From contig JACMLM010000071.1 of NCBI GenBank assembly GCA_014379595.1, forward strand, positions 271,032 to 335,031: DNA of 64,000 nucleotides, read 5' to 3'. Below the pieces are notes generated by a model. The model saw nothing but the letters and a program-made list of their open reading frames with translations, was not told the origin of the DNA and made no database searches. Positions 43,293-53,097 of this stretch are shown piece by piece (position 1 is the first letter of the stretch; the number at the start of each line of letters is the position of its first letter). A program made the translations under genes and the position numbers. This DNA comes from Anaerolineales bacterium (lineage in GTDB: Bacteria > Chloroflexota > Anaerolineae > Anaerolineales > Villigracilaceae).

Positions 43293-43799
43293 ATGTATCC
43301 TCTAATCCCTTACAAGCATTTTGTAATTAATACCAACCTTTCTAGTGAAGAAGCAAGAAGACTAGCGGCAGACAATATAGCACCACACCGCTCAATCTTT
43401 CAGGCTCATATATCTGGAAAAGAATTTGAAGGCAGTGCTGCTAGTGATGGGTTTACTATTAATAGAATAATTCGTTATCGAAATTCATTTCTGCCAGTCT
43501 TAAATGGAAAGTTTAAACCACACAAAAACGGAACAAAAATTGATATTTATGTAACATTACATCCTATTATTCTTGTACTTTCCCCAATCTTTTTCTATCC
43601 GTTTTTTGAAATGGTAGTGATGGTTATTAAAGATTCTATTATCAATGGTTATTTCAATACTAGTGAATTGGATTCACTAGGAATGTCCATAGGGGCATTG
43701 TATTTTATTGGGCTAATTGCGTTTGGCGTTGAAGCCAGTAAGGCAGAAAAGTTTATCAGGATGATTTACAAGAAACACGAAAAATCTCCTAATTCTTAA
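43293..43799 (+). CDS. small membrane protein of unknown function
   Basis: A 168-residue protein that I do not recognise. The first 90 residues are soluble and mixed alpha/beta ('FVINTNLSSEEARRLAADNI', 'FKPHKNGTKIDIYVTLHP'). Two membrane helices follow ('IILVLSPIFFYPFFEMVVMV' and 'GALYFIGLIAFGVEA') and a basic C-terminal tail, so it is probably an inner-membrane protein with a cytoplasmic front domain. No good ribosome site is seen at the ATG. It interrupts the methyltransferase group, is AT-rich, and may be a later insertion. Confidence 0.6.
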   Translation: MYPLIPYKHFVINTNLSSEEARRLAADNIAPHRSIFQAHISGKEFEGSAASDGFTINRIIRYRNSFLPVLNGKFKPHKNGTKIDIYVTLHPIILVLSPIFFYPFFEMVVMVIKDSIINGYFNTSELDSLGMSIGALYFIGLIAFGVEASKAEKFIRMIYKKHEKSPNS

Positions 43800-43806
43800 T
43801 AACATA

Positions 43807-44856
43807 ATGCGCGAAAAAATTCTTGATTTACTCTCTGGTAAAAAGATTGATGAACAACCTACATTTAGCGGGTTGATTCATATTATAGAAGAGGGATTAA
43901 AACAAGAAGGGCTGCTTCTTCACGAAATTCATAAAGATGCAAAAAAGATGGCGAAAGCAGCGGCAAGTACATTTAAGTTGACAGGAATGCCATCCGCGAC
44001 ATTACCGTTGGATTTATGCTCCCCTGCTGAGATGTTGGGTGCTGAATTAAATTATTTTGAGGGCGGGGAGTTTATGTTTCCGCAGGTAAAGAGGGCTTTA
44101 TTTGAAAGCACAAAAGATATTGCCACAGAGTTCACAGAGATTTTTGAGAAGGGTAGGTTAAGTTTGATTTGTGAAGCTATTGAGTTGGTGAAAGAGGATA
44201 TTGGAAAACAGGTTGTGATTTCAGGAATGATTCCTGGCCCATATACTTTACTTTTGTATTTGTGCAACCCAAAGAATTTATTTATTGAAATGAAGAAAGA
44301 ACCGCAAGCCGTGATGGATGCTCTCTTTCATCTTTCTTCTTTTTTGGCTGATATTGGGAATGAATATAAAAAATCAGGCGCGGATTTTATTACAATTCAC
44401 GACATGGGCGGGTCGCCTGGGTTTATTGGTCCAGCAAAGTATGAGCAGTTTGTTTTGCCTGCTGAGAAATTATTGATTGAAAAATTATCTTCAAAAAATT
44501 CTGCTCAAGCCGCCGTCCTCGGCGGCGGGGACGCCGCCTTGAGCAATATAAATAAAAAGCCAATTGTCTTATCCGTATGTGGAAATGTGACGAATAGTTT
44601 GCATTTGTTAGGTCAAACGGGGGCAGATGCAATTTCCATTGACCAGACAGTTGATTTAGTCACGGCGCGTGCTGCGTTAAAAGATGCGTTGCTGTTTGGG
44701 AATCTTGATCCTGTGGGAACAATATCAAAGGGAGATGATGCTCAAGTACGCGAATCAGTTATCAGGGCCAAAGAGGCGGGTGTAGATGCCATCTGGCCGG
44801 GCTGTGACTTGATCATCCAAACGCCAGTTGAAAATTTAAAAGCAATGACCATGTAG
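43807..44856 (+). CDS. uroporphyrinogen decarboxylase-family (MtaA/CmuA-like) methyltransferase
   Basis: A 349-residue UroD-superfamily barrel of the kind that transfers methyl groups from corrinoid proteins ('GMIPGPYTLLLYLCNPKNLF', 'ADFITIHDMGGSPGFIGP', 'LLFGNLDPVGT', 'IWPGCDLIIQTPVENLKAM'). MtaA-type enzymes bind Zn through His-x-Cys and a distant Cys. Here Cys 258 and Cys 333 have the right spacing, but the His position is Ser 256 ('LSVCGN'), so Zn binding may differ. Residues 233-246 are encoded by a 42-bp palindromic repeat lying in frame. The neighbouring RACE and homocysteine-methyltransferase genes favour methyl transfer over haem synthesis. Confidence 0.85.
   Translation: MREKILDLLSGKKIDEQPTFSGLIHIIEEGLKQEGLLLHEIHKDAKKMAKAAASTFKLTGMPSATLPLDLCSPAEMLGAELNYFEGGEFMFPQVKRALFESTKDIATEFTEIFEKGRLSLICEAIELVKEDIGKQVVISGMIPGPYTLLLYLCNPKNLFIEMKKEPQAVMDALFHLSSFLADIGNEYKKSGADFITIHDMGGSPGFIGPAKYEQFVLPAEKLLIEKLSSKNSAQAAVLGGGDAALSNINKKPIVLSVCGNVTNSLHLLGQTGADAISIDQTVDLVTARAALKDALLFGNLDPVGTISKGDDAQVRESVIRAKEAGVDAIWPGCDLIIQTPVENLKAMTM
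44503..44544. repeat. 42-bp palindromic repeat inserted in frame in the UroD/MtaA-like gene
   Basis: GCTCAAG (44503-44509) and CTTGAGC (44538-44544) bracket a GC-rich core, CGCCGTCCTCGGCGGCGGGG. The element is exactly 14 codons and encodes AQAAVLGGGDAALS. Its core matches the palindrome at 51893-51932. The surrounding gene is AT-rich, so the element stands out by composition. Confidence 0.8.
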
Positions 44857-44869
44857 TAACGCTATTCTA

Positions 44870-44898
44870 TTGACTTAAGCTATCCTGAAAAGTAAACT
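44870..44898 (+). promoter_or_regulatory. sigma-70-type promoter of the GAF-array hybrid kinase
   Basis: TTGACT (44870-44875) and TAAACT (44893-44898) have a 17-bp spacer, beginning 13 bp after the preceding stop codon. The leader would be about 30 nt. Confidence 0.6.
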
Positions 44899-44935
44899 CT
44901 TTTGAAAATTAGTTCGATTGAGGAGAATGACGGGT

Positions 44936-47900
44936 ATGGCAAAGAAAGTCTCAAGCGCAAGCAAAACTATAAAGAAAAAAACAGCCAAACCTAAAGTTTA
45001 TACTGAGCCGAGTCGAAGTATCAAAAAAGAAGTGACAGGGGTGAAGAAGAATCGTCAAAAGGCTAAACCAAATATCCCAATAGATTTAAATGATGTTAAC
45101 TATTTACAACAAGAATTAAAGCAGCGCACAGACGAACTTGCCATCCTAAACAGTGTGGGCGAAGCGATGGCGAAGACGCTGGATGTTAAGACAGTGACAC
45201 GGATCGTGGGCGACAAATTACGGGAGATATTCAACGTTGAGGTGACCGAGATCTTGTTGTTGGATCAACAGACCAATCTAATTCATACTCCCTACTCTTA
45301 TTACCGCGGCACGAAGCGAGAAGTGGAAGATACATTTGTCTTCCCATTGGGCGAAGGATTGACAAGCCAGGTGATAACATCGCGCCGACCCTTGGCTTTA
45401 GGTACGCTCCAAGAACAAATGGAACTTGGCGGCATCTATCTTCCTGAATTGGTGGGTGAAGTTGACCGAACCGAGTCTCTCTTGATGGTGCCAATTATTA
45501 TGGGAGAAAAGGTTCTGGGCGCGGTATCCATCCAGAGCTATCAGAAAAACGTCTACAACGAGAGTCATGTGCGTCTCTTGCAAACGCTCGCCTCCAACAT
45601 GGGAGTTGCCATCGAGAACGCGCGTCTCTTTGAAGCAGAGCAGGAACGCGTTGCTGAACTCGCCATCATCAACAGCGTGCAGGAAGGGCTTGCTTCCAAG
45701 CTGGAAATGCAAGCCATCTATGAAATGGTTGGAGATAAGATCCGTGACATATTCGACGCGCAAGTGGTTGTCCTCGGCATCCGCGAAATCCAGAAACAAC
45801 TTGTTCACTTCCCATACGCGGTTGAAAATGGTCAAAGTTTTAACCTCCCATCAATTTCAAGTCCTGACCCCGTTGAGGAATACTGGCTGCGTACACGCCA
45901 GCCATTGGTTATTAATGATGATTTTGCGCATCGCTGGGTCGAGTTAGGGAATCCACTTAATTCCATGGGCGAGGCAAAATCTTATTTGGCTGTACCGCTA
46001 TTCGTTGGCAGTGATTTGCGTGGCGGAATTTCATTGCAAAACTTGGATCACGAGAATGCCTTTACGGATTCCGATATACGTCTGCTCGAGACTCTCGCAA
46101 ACTCAATGAGCGTGGCGCTCGAAAATGCCCGTCTCTTTGATGAGACCCAACGCCTCTTTGAAGCCGAGCAGGAACGTGTCGCTGAGCTGGCTGTGATCAA
46201 CAGTGTGCAGGAGGGACTCGCTTCCAAGTTGGACATACAAGGCATTTATGACCTTGTTGGTGACAAGCTTTGTGAAATCTTCAAGCCTGATATTCTCTAT
46301 ATTGCCTTGCACCATCCAGAAAGAAACAGTACTTCCTTTCCGTATGGGAGCATACGTGGTGAAAAAAATATCACTTTGCCTGAAAAAGAAATCGGCGGAT
46401 TCTCAGGTGAAGCGATACTCAAGCGGCAAACGATAATTATTAATGAAGATATTGAGCGGCGCAGCGCAGAAGTCAATTCGTATACCATGGCGGGTGACGA
46501 GAATCCCGAATCGATGGTGTTCGTTCCAATCATTGCAGGTGAAAATGTATTGGGTGTTGTATCTTTACAATCGTACGAAAGCACACACATCGTCCCCGAA
46601 TCGGATGTACGTTTACTCGAAACGCTTACCAACAGCATGAGTATGGCTTTGCAAAACGCGCAATCGTTTAAAGCCGAACAGGAACGCGTGGCCGAATTAC
46701 AAATTATCAACTCCATTCAGCAGGGACTCGCGGCCGAGTTGGATTTTCAAGCCATAGTAGATTTGGTTGGCGATAAGTTGCGGAAAGTGCTTCATACAGG
46801 CGATCTTGGCATTCGCTGGTACGATGAAAAAAACAATCTGATGCATTACCTGTATGAATTCGAACATGGGGAAAGGCTGACAATTGAACCAATGGCGCCG
46901 ACAAGAGGTTCAACATTTGAAGCCATATTGAAAACACGCCAATCCGTTATTTGGAACACCATAGCAGACTATCCCCCAGGTAAAACTCTCGCTGGCACTG
47001 ATCAAAGAAAATCCATGGTATCTGTTCCTATTATTAGCAGTGATCGCTTGCTTGGGACAATTCATCTTGAAAATTACGAACATGAGAACGCTTATGGTGA
47101 ATCGGAACTACGTTTGCTAACTACTATCGCCGCATCGCTGGGAACTGCCTTGGAAAATGCGCGTCTCTTTGATGAAACTCAACGTCTCTTAAAAATCACG
47201 GAAGAACGTAATGCTGAACTCGCCATCATCAACAGCGTACAGGCTGCATTAGCCGCGAAACTCGATATGCAGGGTATCTACGATGCGGTCGGCGACAAAA
47301 TCCGCGAGATCTTTGATGCGCAAAAGGTAATGATCGTTACATATGATAAAAGCTCTAATATGATGAGCTATCCCTATCTGACTGAAAAGGGCATGAGGCT
47401 TACATCAGAGCCACTTCTCCTGGATGGCACGGGTGTAATGGATTATGTCATTAGTGAAAAACGTTCCATCATGATCAACTCCGATATAAGAGAACGCACC
47501 ATGGAATTAACAGGCGGTGAGAGCGTGCTTGTCGGACAGGAACAATCCAGTAAGTCACGTCTGGATGTGCCAATCATTATCGGGGAAGAAGCTCGAGGCG
47601 GAATTTCTCTTCAGAATGTTGACCGGGAGAACGCCTTCAGCGAATCAGATATGCGCCTGTTACAGACCCTCGCTAACAGTATGAGTGTGGCGCTCGAGAA
47701 CGCGCGTCTCTTCGATGAAACCCAACAGCGCAACGCCGAGTTTGCCATCATCAACGCCGTGCAGCAAGCGCTCGCCGCCGAATTGGATATTCAAGGCATT
47801 TACGATGCGGTCGGTGAAAAACTGCGCGAGATATTCAGTGCGCAAGCCATCATCATATATTCTGGAAATTTAAAAACACGGATGGAAACGACAGAGTATG

Positions 47901-50900
47901 CTTTTGAAAAAGGGCAAAAGCTCGAACGGATCACTGAGCCGCTCAACTCCATGTATGAATATATTCTTGGGTTGAATAAAACCTTTGTGCGGAACAAAGA
48001 CTTTCCGCAATTTGCGGCGCAATTCAAAGACTATGTAATTCCACAAGGCGAAATGCCCCTATCCGTTATGGATACCCCTGTGATTAGAAATGAAGGAGAT
48101 GGTTTTTATCTCTATGTTTCGATCATGGATATGGACGGCGAAAAGACATTTGACGAATCCGATGTGCGCCTGCTACAAACGCTCGCCAACAGCATGAGCG
48201 TGGCGCTCGAGAACGCGCGTCTCTTCGATGAGACCCAACGTTTGCTCAAAGTCACTGAAGATCGCGCCGCGGAACTTTCCATCCTTAACGCCGTCGGCGA
48301 AGCGATGGCCAAAACATTGGATATGAAAACGGTGACCTACAATGTAGGTGATAAAGTACGCGAGATCTTTAATGCAGATATTGTCGATATTCTGATGTTT
48401 GATCCAATATCAAAAATGGTTAATCTAACTTATAGCTATTACGGTCAATATTTTGAAAATGAGCCGCCCTGGGAATTAAGCGAAGGTGGATTGACATCCA
48501 AGATCATCACTACCCATCAGCCGCTATTACTGAATACAGCAAGGGAAATTAACGATAACGGCGCACAAGCTTATATTACTGCGGCGGATGATGAAGAAGA
48601 CCCGCAATCTTATATGGGCGTGCCCATTATGGTTGGAGAAAAAGTATTGGGTGTGGTGGATGTTCAAAGTATGAAACCCAATGCCTTTGATGAAAACAAC
48701 CTGCGCCTTCTGCAAACACTCTCATCCAATATGGGCATTGCCATCGAAAATGCACGGCTCTTCGATGAGACCCAGCGTCTGTTGAAAGAAACCGAACAAC
48801 GCGCGGCGGAGCTTGCTATTATCAACAGCGTGCAGGAAGGGCTGGCATCAAAACTGGATATGCAAGCGATCTTTGATCTGGTTGGCGACAAGATCCGCGA
48901 TATGTTCGAGTCACAGACAACTGTAATCAGTTCATTCGACCATGAGAAGCAGGTCTCACGTTTGGATTACGCTTTTGAAAATGGAGAACGCCTATTTGAC
49001 GATGAGTTGCTTTCATTCAGCCCTATGAACAAACATCTTATCGCCACCCGCCAGCCTGTAGTAATCAACGAAAATAGTATTGAAGAATCAAAACGGTATG
49101 GCTTGAAAACAATTGAAGGAACGCAGGTACCCAAGTCTTTGATCTATGTTCCATTTGGGACTGGCACTCAAGTCAATGGGTATTTCAGTTTGCAAAATAT
49201 AGATCGCGAGAATGCCTTCACTGAATCAGATGTGCGGTTGTTACAAACATTGGGAGGCAGTATGGGGATCGCGCTCGAGAACGCGCGGTTGTTTAACGCC
49301 GAACAACAACGCGCCCATGAACTCTCCGCCATCAGCACCGTGAGTCAGGCTCTCGTGGCGGAAACTGAACTCGAAGCAATGATCCAGCTGATCGGGAGTC
49401 AGACGCGAGACATATTCAACGCAGATATTGCCTATGTAGCATTGCTTGACCCGCAAACAAATCTCATCCGCTTTCCCTATCAGGTTGGGCAAGAACTTCT
49501 CCCTCTTAAACTTGGCGAAGGGCTAACCAGCAAAATCATTCAATCAGGTGAAGCGTTGCTAATTAACAAGGATATTAATGAGCGCAGCCGTGAGATCGGT
49601 GTTACGCGGGTTGGAAGGGAGGCTTTGTCTTATGTGGGTGTACCCATCAAGTCAGGTAAAGAGACCATCGGTGCGATCAGTGTGCAAAGTACTACAAAGG
49701 AAGGAATATTTGGTGATGACTCCCTCCGCTTGCTGACGACCATCGCAGCAAATGCGGGCGCAGCTATTCATACTGCGCGTTTACATGCTGAAACGCAGCG
49801 TAACGCCAGTCAAATGGCAACCATCGCCAATGTAGGGCGTGAGCTTTCGGCCACGCTTGACATGCAAACTGTGGCTAAAAGTGTCGTTGAAAATGTACAT
49901 AAGCTGTTTAATGCACGCGATACTATTTTGCGGCTGGTCGATTCCGATGGATATACATTGAGAGCAGTGCTTGCGCTTGGCTTATACGCGGAAGAAAACT
50001 TGTCCGATCCGCTTGTGATTGGTGAAGGCATCACGGGCAGTATTGCACAATCTGGCCTTGCTGAAGTAATCGATAATGTAGAACTTGACCCACGTGGCGT
50101 GCATGTTACAGGCACACCCGATCAGGAAGAGACTCCAGAAACAATGATGATTGCTCCGCTGATCGCTAGCAACCGCACCATTGGCGTGATATCCGTTTAC
50201 AAAGATCGGACAGCTGGTACATTCTCTCCTATAGATTTGGATTTTCTTGTTGGGTTGGGTCGTCAGGCAGCAATTGCAATTGAAAATTCACACTTGTTCG
50301 ATGAAGCCCAATCTGCTCGCGCCGCAGCTGAACAAGCCAATGAAGCCAAGAGTTCATTCCTAGCCACGATGAGTCATGAAATCCGCACCCCCATGAACGC
50401 GGTCATCGGCATGAGCGGTTTATTGCTTGATACAAATCTTAATAATGAACAACGCGATTATGCAGACACTATTCGTAACTCGGGCGATTCACTTCTGACC
50501 ATCATCAACGACATCCTTGACTTTAGTAAGATCGAAGCGGGCAGAATGGATATCGAGTCTCAGCCCTTTGATTTACGCGAGTGCGTCGAGTCAGCACTGG
50601 ACCTGGTCACTGCGCGTGCCTCCGAAAAAGGAATCGACACCGCCTACATTTTCGAAGGTGATGTTCCCGCCGCGATCAAAAGTGATGTGACCCGTCTGCG
50701 TCAGATCATTCTTAACTTATTGAGTAACGCCGTTAAGTTCACTGAAAAAGGTGAAGTGGTTCTCACTGTTTTTTCAAAACCAACCACAAATAATCATACT
50801 GAGCTTACCTTCTCCATCCGCGATACAGGCATTGGCCTTTCAGATGAAGGCATGAGCAGACTCTTCCAATCTTTCTCACAAGCTGATTCATCCACCACGC

Positions 50901-51880
50901 GTAAATACGGCGGCACAGGCTTAGGGCTTGCTATCAGCAAACGCCTAAGTGAATTAATGGGTGGAGATATGCGCGCTGAAAGTGAAGGCATAGGCAAAGG
51001 CTCAACCTTTATTTTTAATATCAATGTTCCTATTACAGAGCTTCCTATTACCAAACAACGCGCATTTATAGGAACACAACCTGAACTACAAGGCAAACGT
51101 GTACTCATCGTAGATGACAATTCTACAAATAGATATATCCTTAATATGCAAACCAATAAATGGGGCATGATGCCACGCGATACTGAATCACCTGCTGAAG
51201 CCGTCAAATGGATACAAAGCGGAGAAGTTTTCGATGTTGCCATTCTCGATATGCACATGCCAGACATGGATGGACTCGAACTAGCAAAGCAAATTCGCCA
51301 AAGCGATGGAAAAATTCCACTGGTGCTATTCAGTTCTCTTGGTCGGCGTGAAGCGGGAGATGACATGAATCTCTTCTCAGCTTACCTAACCAAGCCCATC
51401 AAACAATCCCAATTATTCGATACGCTTGTCAGCCTCTTCGTTAATGCAAAAGTACAGGAAGAGAAACCCGTAACAGAGCGCATGAAACTTGATCCTGAAA
51501 TGGCGGCGAGACATCCCTTGAAAATTCTGCTGGCTGAAGATAACGCCGTCAATCAAAAGCTTGCCTTGCGATTTCTTCAACAAATGGGATATCGAGCAGA
51601 TATCGCGTCCAATGGACTCGAAGCCATTGAATCTGTGGAACGTCAAAGCTATGACGTGATCCTAATGGATGTGCAAATGCCAGAAATGGATGGCTTGGAA
51701 GCTACGCGCGATATCCGTAAACTAACTCAAGTGAGGCAACCGCGCATCATTGCCATGACCGCCAATGCCATGCAAGGAGATCGTGAACAATGCATCGCCG
51801 CAGGCATGGATGATTACATTGCCAAACCTATCCATGTGGATGAATTAGTTGGTGCATTGTTAAAAACGCAAGTTACTTAA
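44936..51880 (+). CDS. hybrid sensor histidine kinase with ten tandem GAF domains and two receiver domains
   Basis: A giant cytoplasmic kinase of 2314 residues with no membrane segment. A Lys-rich N-terminus (1-45) is followed by ten GAF modules starting near residues 66, 240, 416, 586, 761, 935, 1112, 1292, 1461 and 1625. Each opens with a variant of '[17 protein letters not shown]', and most close with '[13 protein letters not shown]'. Then come HisKA (phospho-His about 1814 in '[10 protein letters not shown]'), HATPase ('[13 protein letters not shown]', 'DTGIGLS', '[10 protein letters not shown]') and two receivers (Asp about 2105 and 2245). No Hpt domain is fused; a free Hpt is encoded downstream. 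GAFs 7-8 resemble GAFs 1-2, implying block duplication. AGGAG ten bases upstream favours the ATG at 44936. An ATG at 44927 is possible. Confidence 0.93.
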   Translation: MAKKVSSASKTIKKKTAKPKVYTEPSRSIKKEVTGVKKNRQKAKPNIPIDLNDVNYLQQELKQRTDELAILNSVGEAMAKTLDVKTVTRIVGDKLREIFNVEVTEILLLDQQTNLIHTPYSYYRGTKREVEDTFVFPLGEGLTSQVITSRRPLALGTLQEQMELGGIYLPELVGEVDRTESLLMVPIIMGEKVLGAVSIQSYQKNVYNESHVRLLQTLASNMGVAIENARLFEAEQERVAELAIINSVQEGLASKLEMQAIYEMVGDKIRDIFDAQVVVLGIREIQKQLVHFPYAVENGQSFNLPSISSPDPVEEYWLRTRQPLVINDDFAHRWVELGNPLNSMGEAKSYLAVPLFVGSDLRGGISLQNLDHENAFTDSDIRLLETLANSMSVALENARLFDETQRLFEAEQERVAELAVINSVQEGLASKLDIQGIYDLVGDKLCEIFKPDILYIALHHPERNSTSFPYGSIRGEKNITLPEKEIGGFSGEAILKRQTIIINEDIERRSAEVNSYTMAGDENPESMVFVPIIAGENVLGVVSLQSYESTHIVPESDVRLLETLTNSMSMALQNAQSFKAEQERVAELQIINSIQQGLAAELDFQAIVDLVGDKLRKVLHTGDLGIRWYDEKNNLMHYLYEFEHGERLTIEPMAPTRGSTFEAILKTRQSVIWNTIADYPPGKTLAGTDQRKSMVSVPIISSDRLLGTIHLENYEHENAYGESELRLLTTIAASLGTALENARLFDETQRLLKITEERNAELAIINSVQAALAAKLDMQGIYDAVGDKIREIFDAQKVMIVTYDKSSNMMSYPYLTEKGMRLTSEPLLLDGTGVMDYVISEKRSIMINSDIRERTMELTGGESVLVGQEQSSKSRLDVPIIIGEEARGGISLQNVDRENAFSESDMRLLQTLANSMSVALENARLFDETQQRNAEFAIINAVQQALAAELDIQGIYDAVGEKLREIFSAQAIIIYSGNLKTRMETTEYAFEKGQKLERITEPLNSMYEYILGLNKTFVRNKDFPQFAAQFKDYVIPQGEMPLSVMDTPVIRNEGDGFYLYVSIMDMDGEKTFDESDVRLLQTLANSMSVALENARLFDETQRLLKVTEDRAAELSILNAVGEAMAKTLDMKTVTYNVGDKVREIFNADIVDILMFDPISKMVNLTYSYYGQYFENEPPWELSEGGLTSKIITTHQPLLLNTAREINDNGAQAYITAADDEEDPQSYMGVPIMVGEKVLGVVDVQSMKPNAFDENNLRLLQTLSSNMGIAIENARLFDETQRLLKETEQRAAELAIINSVQEGLASKLDMQAIFDLVGDKIRDMFESQTTVISSFDHEKQVSRLDYAFENGERLFDDELLSFSPMNKHLIATRQPVVINENSIEESKRYGLKTIEGTQVPKSLIYVPFGTGTQVNGYFSLQNIDRENAFTESDVRLLQTLGGSMGIALENARLFNAEQQRAHELSAISTVSQALVAETELEAMIQLIGSQTRDIFNADIAYVALLDPQTNLIRFPYQVGQELLPLKLGEGLTSKIIQSGEALLINKDINERSREIGVTRVGREALSYVGVPIKSGKETIGAISVQSTTKEGIFGDDSLRLLTTIAANAGAAIHTARLHAETQRNASQMATIANVGRELSATLDMQTVAKSVVENVHKLFNARDTILRLVDSDGYTLRAVLALGLYAEENLSDPLVIGEGITGSIAQSGLAEVIDNVELDPRGVHVTGTPDQEETPETMMIAPLIASNRTIGVISVYKDRTAGTFSPIDLDFLVGLGRQAAIAIENSHLFDEAQSARAAAEQANEAKSSFLATMSHEIRTPMNAVIGMSGLLLDTNLNNEQRDYADTIRNSGDSLLTIINDILDFSKIEAGRMDIESQPFDLRECVESALDLVTARASEKGIDTAYIFEGDVPAAIKSDVTRLRQIILNLLSNAVKFTEKGEVVLTVFSKPTTNNHTELTFSIRDTGIGLSDEGMSRLFQSFSQADSSTTRKYGGTGLGLAISKRLSELMGGDMRAESEGIGKGSTFIFNINVPITELPITKQRAFIGTQPELQGKRVLIVDDNSTNRYILNMQTNKWGMMPRDTESPAEAVKWIQSGEVFDVAILDMHMPDMDGLELAKQIRQSDGKIPLVLFSSLGRREAGDDMNLFSAYLTKPIKQSQLFDTLVSLFVNAKVQEEKPVTERMKLDPEMAARHPLKILLAEDNAVNQKLALRFLQQMGYRADIASNGLEAIESVERQSYDVILMDVQMPEMDGLEATRDIRKLTQVRQPRIIAMTANAMQGDREQCIAAGMDDYIAKPIHVDELVGALLKTQVT

Positions 51881-51892
51881 ATACATTATTAT

Positions 51893-51932
51893 GCTCTCGC
51901 GCCGTCCTCGGCGCCGAGGACGGCGCGAGAGC
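51893..51932. repeat. 40-bp perfect palindromic repeat
   Basis: GCTCTCGCGCCGTCCTCGGC is followed directly by its exact reverse complement. It starts 13 bp after the kinase stop. With no T-run it is more a repeat element than a terminator. The core 'CGCCGTCCTCGGCG' is shared with the in-frame element at 44503-44544. Confidence 0.75.
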
Positions 51933-51977
51933 AACCTAAATATGATTTATTAAAAATCTTGATAGTGGAGAATGAAC

Positions 51978-52937
51978 ATGGCTGCAAAAAAGAAATCGCC
52001 CAAATCAAAAGCAGAGAAGAAATCTGAAAAAGAAATTGTTATCCCTCCTATACCAAAGCGGCAAATGCCCTGGTTCGGCTGGATGGGATTGGGGATACTT
52101 ATTGCCAGTGAGATTCTTTTGTATCTTCGCAACCACCCTGTAGAGTATGCGTTCACCGCCATCATGTGGACAGGCTACATTTTATTATTAGATGGCTGGA
52201 TATGGGCACGCGGCGGTATATCTTATTTCAAAGATCAAAAACGCGAATGGCCCATGCTCGCATTGCTTTCCATTTTGATCTGGGTCATGTTTGAAGTATT
52301 CAACCTCAAACTTAGGAATTGGGATTATATCGGTCTGCCCGATAATTTGATGATCAAGGAATTTTTATATTTCTGGGCATTTGCCACCATCATCCCTGCT
52401 CTGCTTCGTACGACCGACCTCTTTGGTACTTATAAATTCTTTCAGCGCGCGCATAACATTAATATCAAATTCACACCATTTTTACTTGCACTCTCGTTTG
52501 TGATCGGCCTGGGGTTTACCTTCATTCCGCCGATGACCTCTTATGAATTCGCACCAAACCTGATCCCGTTTGTGTGGCTTGGACTCATCTTCCTGATCGA
52601 ACCTATCAATTACCGCCTAGGTGCACCTTCCATTTATCGTGAACTGGAGGAGGGAAAATCAAGCTTTCTTTGGCAGATACTGGCGGCTGGATTATTCTGC
52701 GGCGTTCTGTGGGAAACCTGGAATGAGCAGGCCATTTTACTTGGCGGCGCATCGTGGCAATATTTTGTCACCGAGTTCTGGCAAAGATTGTGTTTCCATC
52801 TCAAGTATGGCCAAATGCCGTTAATCGGTTTCGGCGGCTATCCACCTTTCATTTGGGAATGCTATGCCCTATATCAATTAATTAAGTGGGCTATGCAAGG
52901 TGACAAGTTATGGAAGAGTCCGCAGGTGACAAGATAA
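51978..52937 (+). CDS. polytopic membrane protein of unknown function
   Basis: A protein of 319 residues with a Lys-rich N-terminus and about eight membrane helices ('WMGLGILIASEILLYL', 'FTAIMWTGYILLLDGW', 'MLALLSILIWVMFEVF', 'FLLALSFVIGLGFTFI' and others). Trp-rich loops include 'LRNWDYIGLP', 'LWETWNEQ' and a C-terminal 'IGFGGYPPFIWECYALY'. The G-Y/F-P-P-F-x-x-E-C ending recurs in uncharacterised bacterial membrane proteins that I have seen described only as hypothetical. I chose the ATG at 51978, seven bases after GGAG, over 51972, which abuts it. Placed between two hybrid kinases, it could be a signal-input membrane partner, but this is only positional. Confidence 0.7.
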   Translation: MAAKKKSPKSKAEKKSEKEIVIPPIPKRQMPWFGWMGLGILIASEILLYLRNHPVEYAFTAIMWTGYILLLDGWIWARGGISYFKDQKREWPMLALLSILIWVMFEVFNLKLRNWDYIGLPDNLMIKEFLYFWAFATIIPALLRTTDLFGTYKFFQRAHNINIKFTPFLLALSFVIGLGFTFIPPMTSYEFAPNLIPFVWLGLIFLIEPINYRLGAPSIYRELEEGKSSFLWQILAAGLFCGVLWETWNEQAILLGGASWQYFVTEFWQRLCFHLKYGQMPLIGFGGYPPFIWECYALYQLIKWAMQGDKLWKSPQVTR

Positions 52938-52947
52938 AGTAACAATA

Positions 52948-53042
52948 TGTCGTTGCGAGAAGGGCTCTTGCTCTTCCCGACGAAGCAACCCCATGTATGA
53001 GGAGACTGCTTCGGCTAAGAAAAAGAGCGCCTCGCAGCGACA
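52948..53042. repeat. 95-bp palindromic repeat (TGTCGTTGCGAG ... CTCGCAGCGACA)
   Basis: The ends TGTCGTTGCGAG and CTCGCAGCGACA are inverted copies with one mismatch. The inner parts 'CGACGAAGCAA' and 'TGCTTCGGC' also pair. This ending is widespread as an intergenic repeat in several bacterial phyla. It lies between the membrane-protein gene and the next kinase gene. Confidence 0.75.
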
Positions 53043-53097
53043 TGTTCATACAGAATCAATTATCCGTTAAGAGTGAAGTGTCACAATAAGGTGATCC

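Noticed and set aside
50794..51366. 190-codon open frame on the minus strand inside the GAF-array kinase gene
   Set aside because: It is antisense to the well-supported HATPase and receiver domains and its translation shows no domain or ribosome site. It is a shadow of codon bias.
51893..51932. Terminator of the GAF-array kinase gene
   Set aside because: A perfect GC palindrome without a T-run, sharing its core with a repeat inside a coding region, is better read as a repeat element. Some effect on transcription cannot be excluded.
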